The notes beneath the pieces were generated by a model, which saw only the letters and a program-made list of their open reading frames with translations, ran no database searches and had not been told where the DNA came from. A stretch of DNA of 64,000 bases from an uncultured Psychroserpens sp. (GTDB taxonomy: Bacteria; Bacteroidota; Bacteroidia; Flavobacteriales; Flavobacteriaceae): assembly GCA_947489585.1 (NCBI GenBank), contig CANLEE010000002.1, positions 1 through 64,000 on the forward strand, written 5' to 3'. Each line of letters opens with the position of its first letter. The stretch's first letter is position 1. This document shows positions 1 through 9,538 of the stretch, in pieces. A program made the translations under genes and the position numbers.

Positions 1-3000
1 AGTCAACCTCAAGTGTTCCACCACACTCATCGTATGATCCACTTAATTCGCCTGGTACTGATCCTGAAATCTCACATGCTCCAGTTCCTCCATTAGTGTA
101 TCCTAATGATCCTGGCTCGAATGAATTTGCTTCTTCACATGTAATCTCCATGTCTTCAACTTCATCAAACTCTGCCATTGGTGCTGGTAAAACAGTAATT
201 GTTTTTCTAGCTGTGATTGTTCTGTTACAATCATCTGTATAAGTCCAGTCTACATATAAAGTTCCACCACACTCATCGTATGTTCCACTTAATTCGCCTG
301 GTACTGATCCTGAAATCTCACATGCTCCAGTTCCGCCATTAGTGTATCCTAATGATCCTACTTCATATTGACTAGCTAATTCGCATGCAATAGAAATATC
401 TTGTACATCATTAAACTCTGCCATTGGTGCTGGTAAAACAGTGATTGTTTTCTTAGCTGTGATTGTTCTCTGACAGTCATCAGTGTATGTCCAGTCAACC
501 TCAAGTGTTCCACCACACTCATCGTATGATCCACTTAATTCGCCTGGTACTGATCCTGAAATCTCACAAACTCCAGTGCCTCCATTAGTGTATCCTAATG
601 ATCCTGGCTCGAATGAATTTGCTTCTTCACATGTAATCTCCATGTCTTCAACTTCATCAAACTCAGCCATTGGTGCTGGTAAAACAGTAATTGTTTTCTT
701 AGCTGTGATTGTTCTATCACAATCATCTGTATATGTCCAGTCAACCTCAAGTGTTCCGCCACACTCATCGTATGATCCACTTAATTCGCCTGGTACTGAT
801 CCTGAAATCTCACATGCTCCAGTTCCGCCATTAGTGTATCCTAATGATCCTGGCTCAAATGAATTAGCCTCTTCACATGAAATCTCCATGTCTTCAACAT
901 CATCAAACTCTGCCATTGGTGCTGGTAAAACAGTAACCGTCTTACTTGCTGTGATTGTTCTCTGACAGTCATCAGTGTATGTCCAGTTTACTATAATTAC
1001 GCCACCACACTCATCATAATCTGGTGTAGCTTCGCCTGGTACTGATCCTGAAATCTCACATACTCCAGTTCCGCCATTAGTATAACCTAATGATGATGCT
1101 TTGAATAAATTAGCTTCTTCACATGTAATTTCCATGTCTTCAACCTCATCAAACTCTGCCATTGGTGCTGGTAAAACAGTAATTGTTTTCTTAGCTGTGA
1201 TTGTTCTATCACAATCATCTGTATATGTCCAGTCAACCTCAAGTGTTCCACCACACTCATCGTATGATCCACTTAATTCGCCTGGTACTGATCCTGAAAT
1301 CTCACATACTCCAGTTCCGCCATTAGTGTATCCTAATGAACTTGGCTCAAATGAATTTGCTTCTTCACATGTAATCTCCATGTCTTCAACTTCATCAAAC
1401 TCTGCCATTGGTGCTGGTAAAACAGTAATCGTTTTCTTAGCTGTGATTGTTCTCTGACAGTCGTCAGTGTATGTCCAGTCAACCTCAAGTGTTCCACCAC
1501 ACTCATCGTATGATCCACTTAATTCGCCTGGTACTGATCCTGAAATTTCACAAACTCCAGTTCCTCCATTAGTGTACCCTAATGATCCTGGCTCGAATGA
1601 ATTTGCTTCTTCACATGAAATCTCCATGTCTTCAACTTCATCAAACTCTGCCATTGGTGCTGGTAAAACAGTAACTGTCTTACTTGCTGTGATTGTTCTC
1701 TGACAGTCATCAGTGTATGTCCAGTCTACAATAATTACGCCACCACACTCATCATAATCTGGTGTAGCTTCTCCTGGTACTGATCCTGAAATCTCACATG
1801 CTCCAGTTCCGCCATTAGTGTATCCTAATGATGATGCTTGGAATGAATTAGCCTCTTCACATGAAATCTCCATGTCTTCAACCTCATCAAACTCTGCCAT
1901 TGGTGCTGGATTAACTTTAATTTGTTGTCTCTCAGTAATTGTTCTGTCACAATCATCAGTATATGTCCAGTCTATGAATAATAAACCTCCACATTCTGTA
2001 TAAGATCCACTTAATTCGCCTGGTACTGATCCTGAAATCTCACAAACTCCAGTTCCACCATTTGTATAACTTAATGATCCTGGTTCGAATTCATTTGCTT
2101 CTTCACATGAAATTGTGATATTATCAATTGATTCAAACTCAGCCATTGGTGCTGGTAAAACAGTAATTGTTTTCTTAGCTGTGATTGTTCTATCACAATC
2201 ATCTGTATATGTCCAGTCAACCTCAAGTGTTCCACCACACTCATCGTATGATCCACTTAATTCGCCTGGTACTGATCCTGAAATCTCACATACTCCAGTG
2301 CCTCCATTAGTGTATCCTAATGATCCCGGCTCGAATGAATTTGCTTCTTCACATGTAATCTCCATGTCTTCAACTTCATCAAACTCTGCCATTGGTGCTG
2401 GTAAAACAGTAATCGTTTTCTTAGCTGTGATTGTTCTATCACAATCATCTGTATATGTCCAGTCAACCTCAAGTGTTCCACCACACTCATCGTATGATCC
2501 ACTTAATTCGCCTGGTACTGATCCTGAAATCTCACATACTCCAGTGCCTCCATTAGTGTATCCTAATGAACTTGGCTCAAATGCATTAGCCTCCTCACAT
2601 GTAATCTCCATGTCTTCAACTTCATCAAACTCTGCCATTGGTGCTGGTAAAACAGTAATTGTTTTCTTAGCTGTGATTGTTCTATCACAATCATCTGTAT
2701 ATGTCCAGTCAACCTCAAGTGTTCCACCACACTCATCGTATGATCCACTTAATTCGCCTGGTACTGATCCTGAAATCTCACAAACTCCAGTTCCTCCATT
2801 TGTATAACTTAATGATCCTGGTTCGAATGCATTAGCCTCCTCACATGTAATCTCCATGTCTTCAACTTCATCAAACTCTGCCATTGGTGCTGGTAAAACA
2901 GTAACTGTCTTACTTGCTGTGATTGTTCTCTGACAGTCATCAGTGTATGTCCAGTTTACTATAATTACACCACCACACTCATCATAATCTGGTGAAGCTT

Positions 3001-6000
3001 CGCCTGGTACTGATCCTGAAATCTCACATACTCCAGTTCCGCCATTAGTATAACCTAATGATGATGCTTGGAATGAATTAGCTTCTTCACATGTAATCTC
3101 CATGTCTTCAACCTCATCAAACTCTGCCATTGGTGCTGGTAAAACAGTAATTGTTTTCTTAGCTGTGATTGTTCTTTGACAATCATCTGTATAAGTCCAG
3201 TCAACAAATAAAGTTCCACCACACTCATCGTATGATCCACTTAATTCACCTGGTACTGATCCTGAAATCTCACAAACTCCAGTTCCGCCATTAGTGTATC
3301 CTAATGAACTTGGCTCGAATGAATTAGCTTCTTCACATGAAATTGTGATATTATCAATTGATTCAAACTCAGCCATTGGTGCTGGTAAAACAGTAATTGT
3401 TTTTTTAGCTGTGATTGTTCTATCACAATCATCTGTATATGTCCAGTCGATTTCTAAAGTACCACCACACTCATCGTATGATCCACTTAATTCGCCTGGT
3501 ACTGATCCTGAAATCTCACATGCTCCAGTTCCACCATTAGTGTATCCTAATGATCCTGCTTCGATTGAAGCTGCTTCTTCACATGAAACTTCCATGTCTT
3601 CAACCTCATCAAACTCTGCCATTGGTGCTGGTAAAACAGTAACTGTCTTACTTGCTGTGATTGTTCTTTGACAGTCATCAGTGTATGTCCAGTTTACTAT
3701 AATTACACCACCACACTCATCATAATCTGGTGAAGCTTCTCCTGGTACTGATCCTGAAATCTCACATACTCCAGTTCCGCCATTAGTGTATCCTAATGAA
3801 CTTGGCTCGAATGAATTAGCTTCTTCACATGAAATCTCCATGTCTTCAACTTCATCAAACTCTGCCATTGGTGCTGGTAAAACAGTAATTGTTTTCTTAG
3901 CTGTGATTGTTCTCTGACAGTCGTCAGTGTATGTCCAGTCAACCTCAAGTGTTCCACCACACTCATCGTATGATCCACTTAATTCGCCTGGTACTGATCC
4001 TGAAATCTCACATACTCCAGTTCCGCCATTAGTGTATCCTAATGATCCTGGCTCGAATGAATTTGCTTCTTCACATGTAATCTCCATGTCTTCAACTTCA
4101 TCAAACTCTGCCATTGGTGCTGGTAAAACAGTAATTGTTTTCTTAGCTGTGATTGTTCTATCACAATCATCTGTATATGTCCAGTCGATTTCTAAAGTAC
4201 CACCACACTCATCGTATGATCCACTTAATTCGCCTGGTACTGATCCTGAAATCTCACATGCTCCAGTTCCACCATTAGTGTATCCTAATGATCCTGCTTC
4301 GAATGCGTTAGCTTCTTCACATGTAATTTCCATGTCTTCAACCTCATCAAACTCTGCTATTGGTGCTGGTTCAACAGTAATTGTTTTTCTAGCTGTGATT
4401 GTTCTGTTACAATCATCTGTATAAGTCCAGTCTACATATAAAGTTCCACCACACTCATCGTATGATCCACTTAATTCGCCTGGTACTGATCCTGAAATCT
4501 CACATGCTCCAGTTCCACCATTAGTATATCCTAATGATCCTACTTCATATTGACTAGCTAATTCGCATGCAATAGAAATGTCTTGTACATCATTAAATTC
4601 AGCCATTGGTGCTGGTAAAACAGTGATTGTTTTCTTAGCTGTGATTGTTCTTTGACAATCATCAGTATACGTCCAATCAACAAATAAAGTTCCACCACAC
4701 TCATCGTATGACCCACTTAATTCTCCTGGTACTGATCCTGAAATTTCACATACTCCAGTTCCACCATTAGTATAACTTAATGATCCTGCTTCTATTGAAG
4801 CTGCTTCTTCACATGAAACTTCCATGTTTTCAACCTCATCAAACTCTGCCATTGGTGCTGGTAAAACAGTAATTGTTTTCTTAGCTGTGATTGTTCTGTT
4901 ACAATCATCTGTATATGTCCAGTCGATTTCTAAAGTACCACCACACTCATCGTATGATCCACTTAATTCGCCTGGTACTGATCCTGAAATCTCACATGCT
5001 CCAGTTCCTCCATTAGTGTATCCTAATGATTCTACTTCGATTGAAGCTGCTTCTTCACATGAAACTTCCATGTCTTGAACCTCATCAAACTCAGCCATTG
5101 GTGCTGGTAAAACAGTAATTGTCTTACTTGCTGTGATTGTTCTCTGACAATCATCAATGTATGTCCAGTTTACTGTAAGTGTTCCACCACACTCATCGTA
5201 TGATCCACCTAATTCGCCTGGTACTGATCCTGAAATCTCACATACTCCAGTGCCACCATTAGTATATCCTAATGACTCAGCTTCGTATCCGTTAGCTTCT
5301 TCACATGTAATTTCCATGTCTTCAACTTCATCAAACTCTGCCATTGGTGCTGGTAAAACAGTAATTATTTTCTTAGCTGTGATTGTTCTATCACAATCAT
5401 CTGTATATGTCCAGTCAACCTCAAGTGTTCCACCACACTCATCGTATGATCCACTTAATTCGCCTGGTACTGATCCTGAAATCTCACATACTCCAGTTCC
5501 ACCATTAGTGTAACTTAATGACCCTGGTTCGAATGCATTAGCTTCTTCACATGTAATTTCCATGTCTTGAACCTCATCAAACTCTGCCATTGGTGCTGGT
5601 AAAACAGTAACTGTCTTACTTGCTGTGATTGTTCTTTGACAGTCATCAGTGTATGTCCAGTTTACTGTAAGTGTTCCACCACACTCATCGTATGATCCAC
5701 TTAATTCTCCTGGTACTGATCCTGAAATCTCACAAACTCCAGTTCCACCATTTGTATAACTTAATGATCCAACTTCGTATGCATTTGCTTCTTCACATGA
5801 AATCTCCATGTCTTGAACTTCATCAAACTCAGCCATTGGCGCTGGTAAAACAGTAATCGTTTTCTTAGCTGTGATTGTTCTATCACAATCATCAGTATAA
5901 ACCCAATCAATGAATAAAGTTCCGCCACACTCAGTGTAACCTCCACTTAACTCTCCTGGTACTGATCCTGAAATCTCACATGCTCCAGTTCCGCCATTTG

Positions 6001-6096
6001 TATATGATAATGAAGCTTGCTCAGATAAAGCTAATAAATCATTAGCTTCTTCACATGTAATCTCCATGTCTTCAACTTCATCAAACTCTGCCATTG
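1..6096 (-). repeat. Tandem array of 246-bp (82-residue) repeats
   Basis: A conserved anchor (gtgctgg, from PAPM in the minus frame) starts at 181, 427, 673, 919, 1165 and so on every 246 bp up to 5839: 23 consecutive intervals with no insertion or deletion. The next anchor is at 6097, a 258-bp interval with four extra codons. Units differ mainly in a strand-like segment after DECGG (TLEVDW, TLYVDW, TLFVDW, TLEIDW, VIIVNW, TLTVNW) and in the stretch before the Tyr-Thr-Asn motif. High nucleotide identity shows recent duplication or gene conversion. Such arrays are prone to collapse in short-read assemblies. Confidence 0.95.
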
Positions 6097-7531
6097 GTGC
6101 TGGATCTACTGTAATAATATATGGACCTGCACTTAAAGGACGATCACAAGAATCAACTCCATCATAAGATACAGTTATTGTTCCGCCACATTCAGTATAT
6201 TGGGCATTTATATTAGCCTCAATAGTTCCACTAACAGAGCAAGCTCCGCCTTTAAGGCCATTAGAATAAGAAGCATCATCTGCTGAAAAACCAGCCGCAT
6301 CTTCACATGAAATGTTCGATGGGAAAACTGGCACGTCTAACGTAGCTTCTGGTGTAGGTAAAACAGTGATAGTTTGGGTTTGAGAATCTGTTTTTCCGCA
6401 ATCATCAGTAACAGAATATGTTCTGATAACAACACCGCCTGTACAAGCATCTCCTAATTGACTATTGTCATCAGAAACCATAATTTCAAGGTTTTCTGCA
6501 CAATTGTCACTTGCAGATACATTTTTAGTATCTGGCTCAGGAATAAGATCTATACATTCAACCGTGATATCTCCTGGTACTCCAGTTAAAACAGGGTCTT
6601 CATTATCACCTCCAAAATATTGAATAACAATAGTATCAGCAAAATTATCACAATCATCTTGAATTATATACGTGAACTCTGCCATCCATTTACAATCTGT
6701 TCCTTTAGAAACTGTTGACTTCTCAACGTTTACGTTTCCACAGTTATCAGAGAATAAAGCTGCAATATCTTCCTCTGTAGGCCCTTCAGGCTTATTTAAA
6801 AAACATTCAGCTATTCCAAATTGATCTTCTGGAATTGATGCATTTTTATTTAATTGAGGTGCTTCGTCATCTCCACCACTATAACTTACATCTAAATCGG
6901 CAGCCATATTTCCACAAGCATCCTTAATAGTATACTTATAGTTAACTGACCAATTACAATCACCACCTTCTGGAGTTCCAGATTTAGTAACAATAACATC
7001 ACTACAGTTGTCATTATACAATGCTGCGATATCTGCTATACTTGGTCCTTCTGGAATATCAGCGTAGCATAAATTTAAATCAGTACCTCCAGTTGGCAAC
7101 TCAGCGCCATCATTTAATTGTGGTGCATCTAAATCTCCTCCATTGTAAGAGATTTTAATTTGCTCTTCGAATGTTCCACACTTAACATCATAAGTGTACT
7201 CAACATTCCAAGCACAATCGTTACCTTCCATTAAAGTTGACTTAACAACTTCAGCTGGAATGTCACCGCACTGGTTTAAATAAAGATTCGCCACATCAGC
7301 CTCACTTGGGCCTGGAGGCGCATCTGCCTGGCATCGGTTGAAGAAAGTACTTCTAGCCGACTGCTGTGCGAACACTGAAACTGTACTAAACGCGAAAAGC
7401 ATGATAAAGACAAATGCCTTCATGCTTTTAGTTTGTTTAGTCATAAGATCAATGCTACAACACGATAAGTTCGTGATAGATTGCCAAATTTTGGCTCGCC
7501 TACCACTTCGGGTAAAATTGTTCATAAACAT
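1..7531 (-). CDS. Giant secreted HYR-like repeat protein (C-terminus beyond window)
   Basis: The minus-strand frame is open from 7531 to the left edge, at least 2,510 codons without a stop. In-frame ATGs lie at 7531, 7525 and 7444. The last gives an ordinary signal peptide (hydrophobic run FVFIMLFAFSTVSVFAQ); the upstream ones add a basic extension. About three Cys-containing modules follow (PEGPTEEDIAALF-type motif, then CxWxxxYxYxIxDxC), then a divergent HYR-like module, then about 25 near-identical 82-residue units. Each unit has four cysteines (DECGG, DDCDR, ITCEEA, TGVCEIS) and is rich in Asp/Glu. Repeat Ig-like proteins of this kind in flavobacteria are normally T9SS-secreted adhesins; the sorting domain would be outside the window. 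Secretion is supported by the signal peptide; the adhesin role is inferred. It lies downstream of hutH on the same strand but has its own promoter-like site. Confidence 0.9.
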   Translation of the reverse strand, partial: MFMNNFTRSGRRAKIWQSITNLSCCSIDLMTKQTKSMKAFVFIMLFAFSTVSVFAQQSARSTFFNRCQADAPPGPSEADVANLYLNQCGDIPAEVVKSTLMEGNDCAWNVEYTYDVKCGTFEEQIKISYNGGDLDAPQLNDGAELPTGGTDLNLCYADIPEGPSIADIAALYNDNCSDVIVTKSGTPEGGDCNWSVNYKYTIKDACGNMAADLDVSYSGGDDEAPQLNKNASIPEDQFGIAECFLNKPEGPTEEDIAALFSDNCGNVNVEKSTVSKGTDCKWMAEFTYIIQDDCDNFADTIVIQYFGGDNEDPVLTGVPGDITVECIDLIPEPDTKNVSASDNCAENLEIMVSDDNSQLGDACTGGVVIRTYSVTDDCGKTDSQTQTITVLPTPEATLDVPVFPSNISCEDAAGFSADDASYSNGLKGGACSVSGTIEANINAQYTECGGTITVSYDGVDSCDRPLSAGPYIITVDPAPMAEFDEVEDMEITCEEANDLLALSEQASLSYTNGGTGACEISGSVPGELSGGYTECGGTLFIDWVYTDDCDRTITAKKTITVLPAPMAEFDEVQDMEISCEEANAYEVGSLSYTNGGTGVCEISGSVPGELSGSYDECGGTLTVNWTYTDDCQRTITASKTVTVLPAPMAEFDEVQDMEITCEEANAFEPGSLSYTNGGTGVCEISGSVPGELSGSYDECGGTLEVDWTYTDDCDRTITAKKIITVLPAPMAEFDEVEDMEITCEEANGYEAESLGYTNGGTGVCEISGSVPGELGGSYDECGGTLTVNWTYIDDCQRTITASKTITVLPAPMAEFDEVQDMEVSCEEAASIEVESLGYTNGGTGACEISGSVPGELSGSYDECGGTLEIDWTYTDDCNRTITAKKTITVLPAPMAEFDEVENMEVSCEEAASIEAGSLSYTNGGTGVCEISGSVPGELSGSYDECGGTLFVDWTYTDDCQRTITAKKTITVLPAPMAEFNDVQDISIACELASQYEVGSLGYTNGGTGACEISGSVPGELSGSYDECGGTLYVDWTYTDDCNRTITARKTITVEPAPIAEFDEVEDMEITCEEANAFEAGSLGYTNGGTGACEISGSVPGELSGSYDECGGTLEIDWTYTDDCDRTITAKKTITVLPAPMAEFDEVEDMEITCEEANSFEPGSLGYTNGGTGVCEISGSVPGELSGSYDECGGTLEVDWTYTDDCQRTITAKKTITVLPAPMAEFDEVEDMEISCEEANSFEPSSLGYTNGGTGVCEISGSVPGEASPDYDECGGVIIVNWTYTDDCQRTITASKTVTVLPAPMAEFDEVEDMEVSCEEAASIEAGSLGYTNGGTGACEISGSVPGELSGSYDECGGTLEIDWTYTDDCDRTITAKKTITVLPAPMAEFESIDNITISCEEANSFEPSSLGYTNGGTGVCEISGSVPGELSGSYDECGGTLFVDWTYTDDCQRTITAKKTITVLPAPMAEFDEVEDMEITCEEANSFQASSLGYTNGGTGVCEISGSVPGEASPDYDECGGVIIVNWTYTDDCQRTITASKTVTVLPAPMAEFDEVEDMEITCEEANAFEPGSLSYTNGGTGVCEISGSVPGELSGSYDECGGTLEVDWTYTDDCDRTITAKKTITVLPAPMAEFDEVEDMEITCEEANAFEPSSLGYTNGGTGVCEISGSVPGELSGSYDECGGTLEVDWTYTDDCDRTITAKKTITVLPAPMAEFDEVEDMEITCEEANSFEPGSLGYTNGGTGVCEISGSVPGELSGSYDECGGTLEVDWTYTDDCDRTITAKKTITVLPAPMAEFESIDNITISCEEANEFEPGSLSYTNGGTGVCEISGSVPGELSGSYTECGGLLFIDWTYTDDCDRTITERQQIKVNPAPMAEFDEVEDMEISCEEANSFQASSLGYTNGGTGACEISGSVPGEATPDYDECGGVIIVDWTYTDDCQRTITASKTVTVLPAPMAEFDEVEDMEISCEEANSFEPGSLGYTNGGTGVCEISGSVPGELSGSYDECGGTLEVDWTYTDDCQRTITAKKTITVLPAPMAEFDEVEDMEITCEEANSFEPSSLGYTNGGTGVCEISGSVPGELSGSYDECGGTLEVDWTYTDDCDRTITAKKTITVLPAPMAEFDEVEDMEITCEEANLFKASSLGYTNGGTGVCEISGSVPGEATPDYDECGGVIIVNWTYTDDCQRTITASKTVTVLPAPMAEFDDVEDMEISCEEANSFEPGSLGYTNGGTGACEISGSVPGELSGSYDECGGTLEVDWTYTDDCDRTITAKKTITVLPAPMAEFDEVEDMEITCEEANSFEPGSLGYTNGGTGVCEISGSVPGELSGSYDECGGTLEVDWTYTDDCQRTITAKKTITVLPAPMAEFNDVQDISIACELASQYEVGSLGYTNGGTGACEISGSVPGELSGTYDECGGTLYVDWTYTDDCNRTITARKTITVLPAPMAEFDEVEDMEITCEEANSFEPGSLGYTNGGTGACEISGSVPGELSGSYDECGGTLEVD

Positions 7532-7573
7532 AACATTTTGGTTTTAAATTAAAATTATCTTAACATTTATATT

Positions 7574-7591
7574 GACAATACGTGTATTGTC
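7574..7591. repeat. Inverted repeat in the giant-gene leader (8-bp arms)
   Basis: GACAATAC, then GT, then GTATTGTC: perfect 8-bp arms about 45 bp before the outermost start codon. The 2-nt centre suits a protein-binding site better than an RNA hairpin. It is followed nine bases later by a second inverted repeat. Confidence 0.55.
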
Positions 7592-7599
7592 AGCAAAAG

Positions 7600-7618
7600 C
7601 GCAAATACAAAATTTGCG
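7600..7618. repeat. Second inverted repeat in the giant-gene leader (7-bp arms)
   Basis: CGCAAAT, ACAAA, ATTTGCG: perfect 7-bp arms around a 5-nt loop. It could form a small RNA hairpin in the predicted long leader or be an operator. No T-run follows on the minus strand, so it is not a typical terminator. Confidence 0.5.
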
Positions 7619-7815
7619 TATAAGCTTCAAAACAAAATATGACGTACTGAATACACAGAACATCAAGTAGAATGAAAATCATTCTATTTCTAATAAATGC
7701 TAATAATCAATTGTTGTGCTATTAAACAATTTTAAGGTAAGAACAATAAGTTAAGTGGCTATTAATTAACTTACCGTTAGGTTGGAAGTGAATAGAACTC
7801 ACCTCAACTTACTTT

Positions 7816-7847
7816 CAAAAGTATATTATAAAATACTGACAGCCAAA
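7816..7847 (-). promoter_or_regulatory. Flavobacterial promoter for the giant gene
   Basis: On the minus strand TTTG (7847-7844) is followed after exactly 20 nt by TACTTTTG (7823-7816), matching the Bacteroidota -33/-7 pattern TTTG...TAnnTTTG. Transcription would start near 7809, giving a leader of about 280 nt before the outermost ATG. Confidence 0.7.
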
Positions 7848-7898
7848 TAAATTTATTCTTTTTTTTCATAATAAACAGTTGAACATTTTTTTTTGCAT

Positions 7899-9410
7899 TT
7901 AATCGAAAATCAATTCATTTTCGATGTAAAAATCATCGATAAAATGTAAGGTCTTTTCAATCAATTTATAAAAAACTTGATCTTCTTTTACAAATCCTAC
8001 CTCGCCAGCGTAAGTCTCTAAAAAAGATTCTATTAGAGCCGAAGACTTGATTGGTTTTCTAAAATGTAGAGCTTGAGATGCATTAAGTAATTCGATTGCT
8101 AAAACACGTTCGATATTATAAACCACATTATAGCATTGCGTTGCTGCATTTGCTCCCATACTAACATGATCTTCCTGTCCATTACTAGACACAATACTAT
8201 CAATACTTGCTGGTGTTGCTAACTGTTTATTTGCACTTACAATACTTGCTGCAGTATACTGCGGAATCATAAAGCCAGAATTTACTCCAGGATTGTCTAC
8301 TAAAAATGCTGGTAATCCTCTTAGGCCAGAAACTAATTGATAAATTCTTCTTTCAGAAATGTTTCCTAATTCAGCCATCGCTATTTTTAAATAATCTAAA
8401 GCTAATGCTAAAGGTTGCCCGTGGAAATTTCCTCCAGAAATAATTTCATCTTCTTCTACAAATATGTTTGGGTTATCTGTTACTGCATTAATTTCGGTTT
8501 TGAAAACTTTATGAGCAAAATCTATAGTATCCTTGGTTGCTCCATGAACTTGTGGAATGCACCGAAACGAATATGGGTCTTGAACATGTTCTTTCTCCTG
8601 TTGCACCAATTCGCTTCCACTTAAAAATTCTCTAACACGTTCGGCCGTTTTAATTTGCCCTTTATGTGGTCTCACTAAATGCACCAAGGCATTAAAAGGT
8701 TCAATCCTTCCATCAAAAGCATCTAAAGAAATGCTACTTATTAAATCTGCGAGATAAGATAATTCATGTGATTTTATAAGCAAATGAATTCCGTAGGCAC
8801 TCATAAATTGAGTTCCATTTAATAGTGCCAATCCTTCTTTTGATTTCAACTGAATAGGCTTCCAATTAAATTGTGATAGCACTTCTTGAGCAGGATATAC
8901 CTTATCTTGATAAACAACTTCTCCCTTTGCTATAAGTGGCAAAGCTAGATGTGCCAGTGGTGCTAAATCACCAGATGCTCCAAGTGAGCCTTGAGTATAA
9001 ATAACAGGTAAAATATCATTATTGTAAAAATCAATCAGCCTTTGAACGGTTTGAAGTTGCACTCCACTATGACCATAACTCAGTGATTGTACTTTAAGCA
9101 ACAGCATTAATTTTACAACAGCTCTCGGTACTATATCTCCAATACCACAAGCATGAGACATTACCAAGTTTTCCTGCAACTGTGTTAGTTTATCTTTAGA
9201 AATTTCAACATTACAAAGTGAGCCAAAACCCGTATTAATGCCATAAATAGGTTTTTCTTGATTTTTAATTTTAGCATCCAAATAGTTTCGGCATTTTTCA
9301 ATTTTATAAATAGCATCCTTTGAAAGTTCTATTTTTTTGTTTTGAAAAATGATATCTCGAATTGTTGATAATTCTAAAATTTCCGAAGAAATAAAATGTG
9401 TTGTATTCAT
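7899..9410 (-). CDS. hutH: Histidine ammonia-lyase
   Basis: Deaminates L-histidine to urocanate, the first step of histidine degradation, in the cytoplasm. The 503-residue protein has the usual family length. It carries the N-terminal YGINTGFG motif (residues 56-63) and the GSLGASGDLAPLAH signature, in which Ala145-Ser146-Gly147 forms the MIO cofactor. The conserved tail region VDNPGVNSGFMIPQYTA is also present. No other hut genes (hutU, hutI, hutG) are in the window, so here it stands apart from a complete hut operon. It is divergent from the TlpA-like gene at 9539. A related aromatic or tyrosine ammonia-lyase activity cannot be wholly excluded from sequence alone. Confidence 0.93.
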   Translation of the reverse strand: MNTTHFISSEILELSTIRDIIFQNKKIELSKDAIYKIEKCRNYLDAKIKNQEKPIYGINTGFGSLCNVEISKDKLTQLQENLVMSHACGIGDIVPRAVVKLMLLLKVQSLSYGHSGVQLQTVQRLIDFYNNDILPVIYTQGSLGASGDLAPLAHLALPLIAKGEVVYQDKVYPAQEVLSQFNWKPIQLKSKEGLALLNGTQFMSAYGIHLLIKSHELSYLADLISSISLDAFDGRIEPFNALVHLVRPHKGQIKTAERVREFLSGSELVQQEKEHVQDPYSFRCIPQVHGATKDTIDFAHKVFKTEINAVTDNPNIFVEEDEIISGGNFHGQPLALALDYLKIAMAELGNISERRIYQLVSGLRGLPAFLVDNPGVNSGFMIPQYTAASIVSANKQLATPASIDSIVSSNGQEDHVSMGANAATQCYNVVYNIERVLAIELLNASQALHFRKPIKSSALIESFLETYAGEVGFVKEDQVFYKLIEKTLHFIDDFYIENELIFD

Positions 9411-9506
9411 AGTAAGGTTTTACATTATCAAAATTCAGAATAACATCTCTACTTTGCAACAAATGTTAATAATTAATAAAGATTCTTTTAAAAATCTAAT
9501 AATCTG

Positions 9507-9514
9507 TATTTTTG
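9507..9514 (+). promoter_or_regulatory. -7 promoter element before the TlpA-like gene
   Basis: TATTTTTG matches TAnnTTTG. The predicted start of transcription near 9520 leaves a leader of about 20 nt before the ATG at 9539. The -33 element is weak. Confidence 0.5.
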
Positions 9515-9538
9515 AAGAACTTTAAACACTCATAAATT

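Larger units (their letters stand above)
7532..7898. other. Intergenic leader region between hutH and the giant gene
   Basis: This 367-bp gap has no convincing ORF. It holds a promoter-like pair for the giant gene (7816-7847) and two inverted repeats (7574-7591 and 7600-7618) in what would be a leader of about 280 nt. I see no clear intrinsic terminator after hutH, so read-through into the giant gene is possible. Confidence 0.6.

Noticed and set aside
483..5513. Many plus-strand and out-of-frame minus ORFs of 61-230 residues within 1-5950
   Set aside because: They are antisense or shifted readings of the same 246-bp repeat, which stays open in several frames because the unit is a multiple of three without stops in them. 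The continuous minus frame joins to a signal peptide and Cys-containing domains.
1..6096. CRISPR or satellite array
   Set aside because: The repeat unit is 246 bp with no short direct repeat plus unique spacers, and it is an open coding frame.
7338..7547. Plus-strand 69-residue ORF
   Set aside because: It is the complement of the giant protein's signal peptide and N-terminus; no start context or family pattern.
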